From contig SFNM01000082.1 of assembly GCA_004552725.1 (NCBI GenBank), positions 1 to 8,621 of the forward strand: 8,621 bases of DNA, written 5' to 3'. The DNA is from Bacteroidales bacterium. GTDB taxonomy: Bacteria > Bacteroidota > Bacteroidia > Bacteroidales > Muribaculaceae. The position numbers were made by a program, and so were the translations under genes. Each line of letters opens with the position of its first letter. Within the stretch, counting starts at the first letter, position 1. This document shows positions 6,235-8,621 of this stretch, piece after piece. The notes beneath the pieces are model-generated. The model was not told where the DNA came from. It searched no databases and saw only the letters and a program-made list of their open reading frames with translations.

Positions 6235-7986
6235 TTATATTCCGAGGTCGTGCTTGATAGCATCGATTTTAGCCTTGGCGGCTTCGATGCAAGATTCGTA
6301 TTGGTCTTTCGAAGCCATGGGCAGGTGCACTTCCACGTAGAATTTGATTTTGGGTTCAGTGCCGGAAGGACGGACAGATACTTTGGAGCCGTCTTCGGTG
6401 AAGAATTGGAGCACGTTGGAGGTACAGGGGAAGTCGAGGTCTTCAACTTTGCCACAAGCACAGGTGGCTTTGAGGGTTTGGTAGTCCTTCACCCACTTAA
6501 CCTTGCTGCCGCCGAGCGAGGTGGGCGGAGTAGCGCGGAAGTCGGCCATCATTTGGGCGATTTCTTGAGCGCCGGTGCGACCTTTGCGCACAACGGAGAT
6601 ACCTTCTTCGCGAGAGAAGCCGTTTTGCATATAGATGTCGAGGAGCATTTGGTTGAAGTCGAGACCGCGGTCTTTGGCCCAAGCGCATACTTCAGCCATC
6701 AAAGAGATAGCCGATACAGCGTCTTTGTCGCGTGCGAAGTCTTCTGCGAGGAAACCGTAACTTTCTTCACCGCCGCCGATATAGCGTTCTTTGCCTTCGA
6801 GGTCGCGGATTACGGAAGCAATCCACTTAAAGCCTGTGTAGCAGTCGTACATCTTGATGTTGTTGTTTTCGGCGATGCGTTTGATAGTTTCGGTGGTGAC
6901 GATGGTCTTGACTATGAATTCGTTGCCTTTGAGGCGACCGAGTTCGCGATTACGTTGCATAATGTAATTGAGCAAAATCATCACGATTTGGTTGCCGTTG
7001 ATGAGCACGTATTCGCCGGAGTTGTCGCGGATAACGCAACCGATGCGGTCGGCGTCGGGGTCGGAAGCCATTACAATATCAGCATTTACTTCCTTAGCCT
7101 TTGCGATTGCCATAGCCATAGCGGAGGGCACTTCGGGGTTGGGAGATTCCACGGTGGGGAAGTCGCCGGATGGTACGTCTTGTTCGGGAACGTGGATGAT
7201 GTTTTCGAAGCCGTAGTTGCGCAACGAAGCGGGGATGAGGTCAACGCCTGTGCCGTGGATAGGAGTGTAGACAATTTTGAGGTCTTTTTGGCGAGCGCAC
7301 ACTTCCGGGTCGAGTTGCAGTTTCTTGATTTCTGCGAGGAAAGCATCGTCAACTTCTTTGCCAACTATTTGGATGAGATCGGGGTTGGCTTCAAACTTGA
7401 TTTCTTCTACAGAATGGATGCGGTTTACATTGTCGATGATGTTGACATCGTGGGGAGCAATGATTTGCGCGCCATCTTCCCAGTATGCTTTGTAGCCGTT
7501 GTATTCTTTGGGGTTGTGAGAGGCGGTGATGTTCACGCCACTTTGACAACCGAAGTAACGGATAGCGAACGAGAGTTCGGGAGTGGGACGGAAAGAGTCG
7601 AAGAGATATACCTTAATGCCGTTGGCGGAGAACACAGCGGCAACGACTTCAGCGAATTTGCGCGAGTTGTTGCGCACGTCGTGACCCACGGCCACGGAGA
7701 TTTGGTCGCGGTCTTTGAATGCTTCTTTGAGGTAGTTGGCGAAGCCTTGAGTAGCAGCGCCAACGGTGTAGATGTTCATGCGGTTAGAACCCGGGCCCAT
7801 GATGCCGCGGAGGCCGCCGGTTCCGAATTCGAGGTCTTTATAAAAGCACTCAACTAATTCGGTGGAGTCTTCGGCATTAAGGAGGGCTTCCACTTGAGCG
7901 CGAGTTTCAGCGTCGTAACAAGGAGCGAGCCATTGCTGTGCTTTGGCGCGCACTTGCTCCAAGAGTTCTTGATTTTTGTTGTCCAT
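6235..7986 (-). CDS. Phospho-sugar mutase (phosphoglucomutase/phosphomannomutase family)
   Basis: A cytoplasmic alpha-D-phosphohexomutase that interconverts sugar 1-phosphates and 6-phosphates, linking glycolysis to nucleotide-sugar, glycan and storage-polymer synthesis. All family signatures are present in order in the 583 residues: the substrate loop FGTGGLRGIMGPGSNRMN at about 54-71, the phosphoserine loop TASHNPKEYNGYK at 154-166 (catalytic Ser156), the metal-binding loop DPDADRIG at 309-316, the sugar-specificity loop GGGEESYG at 404-411, and the phosphate-binding loop RPSGTEP at 539-545. Length and motifs fit the PGM2/PgcA-like branch, which favours glucose or ribose/deoxyribose phosphates, but the exact sugar cannot be read from sequence. 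A consensus promoter lies about 55 nt upstream of the ATG. Codon choice avoids TTA, CTA and TCA almost completely, consistent with strong expression. Genes for an RluA-family enzyme and fmt follow on the same strand. Confidence 0.95.
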   Translation of the reverse strand: MDNKNQELLEQVRAKAQQWLAPCYDAETRAQVEALLNAEDSTELVECFYKDLEFGTGGLRGIMGPGSNRMNIYTVGAATQGFANYLKEAFKDRDQISVAVGHDVRNNSRKFAEVVAAVFSANGIKVYLFDSFRPTPELSFAIRYFGCQSGVNITASHNPKEYNGYKAYWEDGAQIIAPHDVNIIDNVNRIHSVEEIKFEANPDLIQIVGKEVDDAFLAEIKKLQLDPEVCARQKDLKIVYTPIHGTGVDLIPASLRNYGFENIIHVPEQDVPSGDFPTVESPNPEVPSAMAMAIAKAKEVNADIVMASDPDADRIGCVIRDNSGEYVLINGNQIVMILLNYIMQRNRELGRLKGNEFIVKTIVTTETIKRIAENNNIKMYDCYTGFKWIASVIRDLEGKERYIGGGEESYGFLAEDFARDKDAVSAISLMAEVCAWAKDRGLDFNQMLLDIYMQNGFSREEGISVVRKGRTGAQEIAQMMADFRATPPTSLGGSKVKWVKDYQTLKATCACGKVEDLDFPCTSNVLQFFTEDGSKVSVRPSGTEPKIKFYVEVHLPMASKDQYESCIEAAKAKIDAIKHDLGI

Positions 7987-8040
7987 GTGCAGTTATGAGG
8001 TTGTTTTATGTAGATTATTCATTGATTTACAAAACCATTG

Positions 8041-8071
8041 CAAAGATAGCAATTTTCGCAGAAACTGCCAA
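8041..8071 (-). promoter_or_regulatory. Bacteroidota-type sigma-A promoter for the phospho-sugar mutase operon
   Basis: On the minus strand TATCTTTG (8048-8041) is an exact TAnnTTTG -7 element. TTG (8071-8069, within a run of Ts) lies 20 bp upstream as the -33 element. Spacing is identical to the promoter at 4403-4433. Transcription would start near 8035, giving a leader of about 48 nt before the ATG at 7986. No Shine-Dalgarno is seen in the leader. Confidence 0.72.
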
Positions 8072-8152
8072 AAAACCTTCTAAAAAAATCAGACGATTGC
8101 ATAAAAGTGTCCATTTACACATCCTTCGCGAGAATCACAATAAAACTGGGTA

Positions 8153-8184
8153 TTTATCAACAATTGGATTAAACACTTGATAAA
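8153..8184. repeat. 8-bp perfect inverted repeat, operator-like
   Basis: TTTATCAA (8153-8160) and TTGATAAA (8177-8184) are exact reverse complements separated by 16 nt. The arms repeat at 24-bp centre-to-centre spacing, about two helical turns apart, and lie roughly 80 bp upstream of the -33 element of the mutase promoter. A dimeric regulator site is possible. An AT-rich hairpin at the end of the upstream gene's transcript, or chance in AT-rich DNA, are alternatives. Confidence 0.35.
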
Positions 8185-8229
8185 CCATAAAAAGTCCAAA
8201 GCATGATACGGCATATGAATACTACAAAA

Positions 8230-8243
8230 TGTCACAACTGACA
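8230..8243 (-). terminator. Very weak candidate terminator after the partial gene
   Basis: TGTCA (8230-8234) and TGACA (8239-8243) flank the 4-nt loop CAAC. Read on the minus strand the 5-bp stem is followed by TTTTGTAG and begins 5 nt after the stop codon at 8249. The position suits a terminator, but the stem is short. The rest of 7987-8248 (262 nt) holds the mutase promoter and the 8-bp inverted repeat, and nothing else I can support. Confidence 0.25.
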
Positions 8244-8248
8244 AGTAA

Positions 8249-8621
8249 TTATAAAGAGCGAACAACTCGCACACAGTAATTGTCACTTTTGTTAAAGTAG
8301 GAGATATTGCCGCGGTCAAGTTCGAAACACCATACCTTAGAGTCATTGCGTTCGGAACAGGTCCAACACCACCATCCAGGATCGTCATCATATCCAAATA
8401 CTTTGATAGCACAGCAAATATCTTCATATTGATTAGCCATAGCAATGCCTTCATCTTTAGTCGGTATACGCCAACTTCCGCCCAGAAGATTGACCAACTC
8501 TATTGCCCCCTTCCATGTCAAATATTGAAGAAGACCATGAAATACACCTTGGCTATGATACTCCATTGTCAATTTTGCTATAAAGTTTTGACCATTGTAT
8601 TGAATAACTAAGCCTATCTTA
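8249..8621 (-). CDS. C-terminal part of a DUF1566/Lcl-like domain protein (5' end outside window)
   Basis: The reading frame is open from the window edge to the TAA at 8249, giving 123 visible residues. The fragment begins KIGLVIQYNGQNFIAKLTMEY without any convincing start, so the gene is cut by the edge; a TTG at 8572 and an ATG at 8566 are internal. Visible landmarks fit the DUF1566/Lcl C-terminal pattern seen in many Bacteroidota surface proteins: TWKGAIELVNLLGGSWRIPTKDE (tryptophan plus the W-R-[IL]-P-T-x-x-E core at about fragment residues 50-57), a Trp-rich WWCWTCSE at about 83-90 where relatives usually read YWSSSE, WCFEL, and the C-terminal CVRVVRSL, the usual last strand. Function is unknown; such domains are often at the end of exported or lipid-anchored proteins. 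The signal peptide, if any, is not in view. Several cysteines in the fragment are unusual. Confidence 0.75.
   Translation of the reverse strand, partial: KIGLVIQYNGQNFIAKLTMEYHSQGVFHGLLQYLTWKGAIELVNLLGGSWRIPTKDEGIAMANQYEDICCAIKVFGYDDDPGWWCWTCSERNDSKVWCFELDRGNISYFNKSDNYCVRVVRSL

Noticed and set aside
6220..7857. A 545-codon open frame on the plus strand opposite the mutase gene
   Set aside because: It is in exact codon register with a fully motif-complete mutase, its product is a Phe/Val/His-rich string with no recognisable domain, and it is explained by absence of TTA, CTA and TCA in the sense gene.
6204..8006. Identical 11-mer TGAGGTTGTTT upstream of the mutase ATG (7996-8006) and near the alternative RluA-family ATG (6204-6214)
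   Set aside because: Several 11-base coincidences are expected by chance in 8.6 kb, so it is not evidence for a shared regulator or for the 6203 start.
8089..8454. A minus-strand frame of 121 codons overlapping the partial gene
   Set aside because: It runs out of frame through the DUF1566/Lcl-like coding sequence, which has recognisable conserved motifs; the downstream half is intergenic.
8570..8572. TTG as a possible start codon of the rightmost gene
   Set aside because: The frame continues open to the window edge, and the conserved domain needs more N-terminal sequence, so this is an internal Leu codon of a truncated gene.

Overview
The window is a compact stretch of Bacteroidota chromosome, most likely from the order Bacteroidales. 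Three things point there: protein signatures typical of that group (a PstS-like lipoprotein with an FDxxxSS loop followed by a TPR protein, and a short RluA-family enzyme beginning with an EDNHIIIYNK-type motif); no Shine-Dalgarno sequences before the start codons; and two intergenic promoters matching the Bacteroidota consensus (TTG, 20 bp, TAnnTTTG). The genus cannot be fixed from this sequence. All supported genes lie on the minus strand, so transcription runs from high to low coordinates. There is no sign of phage, an insertion-sequence transposase, CRISPR or tRNA/rRNA.

In order of transcription: (a) 8621-8249, the 3' end of a gene cut by the window edge, encoding the C-terminus of a DUF1566/Lcl-like domain; (b) 8248-7987, an intergenic region with an 8-bp inverted repeat and a good promoter; (c) 7986-4466, a probable operon of a phosphoglucomutase/phosphomannomutase, an RluA-family pseudouridine synthase and methionyl-tRNA formyltransferase (fmt), the last two overlapping by 8 nt; (d) 4465-4375, a short intergenic region with a second promoter; (e) 4374-1486, a probable envelope operon of an 87-residue two-pass membrane protein, a PstS-like lipoprotein (again an 8-nt overlap) and an exported TPR protein; (f) a perfect 14-bp hairpin, then rarA at 1420-143, followed by a possible weak terminator and about 55 bases in which nothing is recognised.

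The sugar-phosphate mutase, fmt, rluA and rarA are housekeeping functions (sugar nucleotide precursors, translation initiation, RNA modification, replication fork repair). The least explained part is the envelope trio. From general knowledge, the PstS-like/TPR pair in Bacteroidota usually follows exbB/exbD/tonB genes. Here those and pstCAB are absent from the flanks, and the trio sits behind fmt with its own promoter. I did not find a clear case for a wholly new system. The best candidates for follow-up are this orphan trio, the two intercistronic hairpins placed 12-14 nt before start codons, and the inverted repeat upstream of the mutase promoter.
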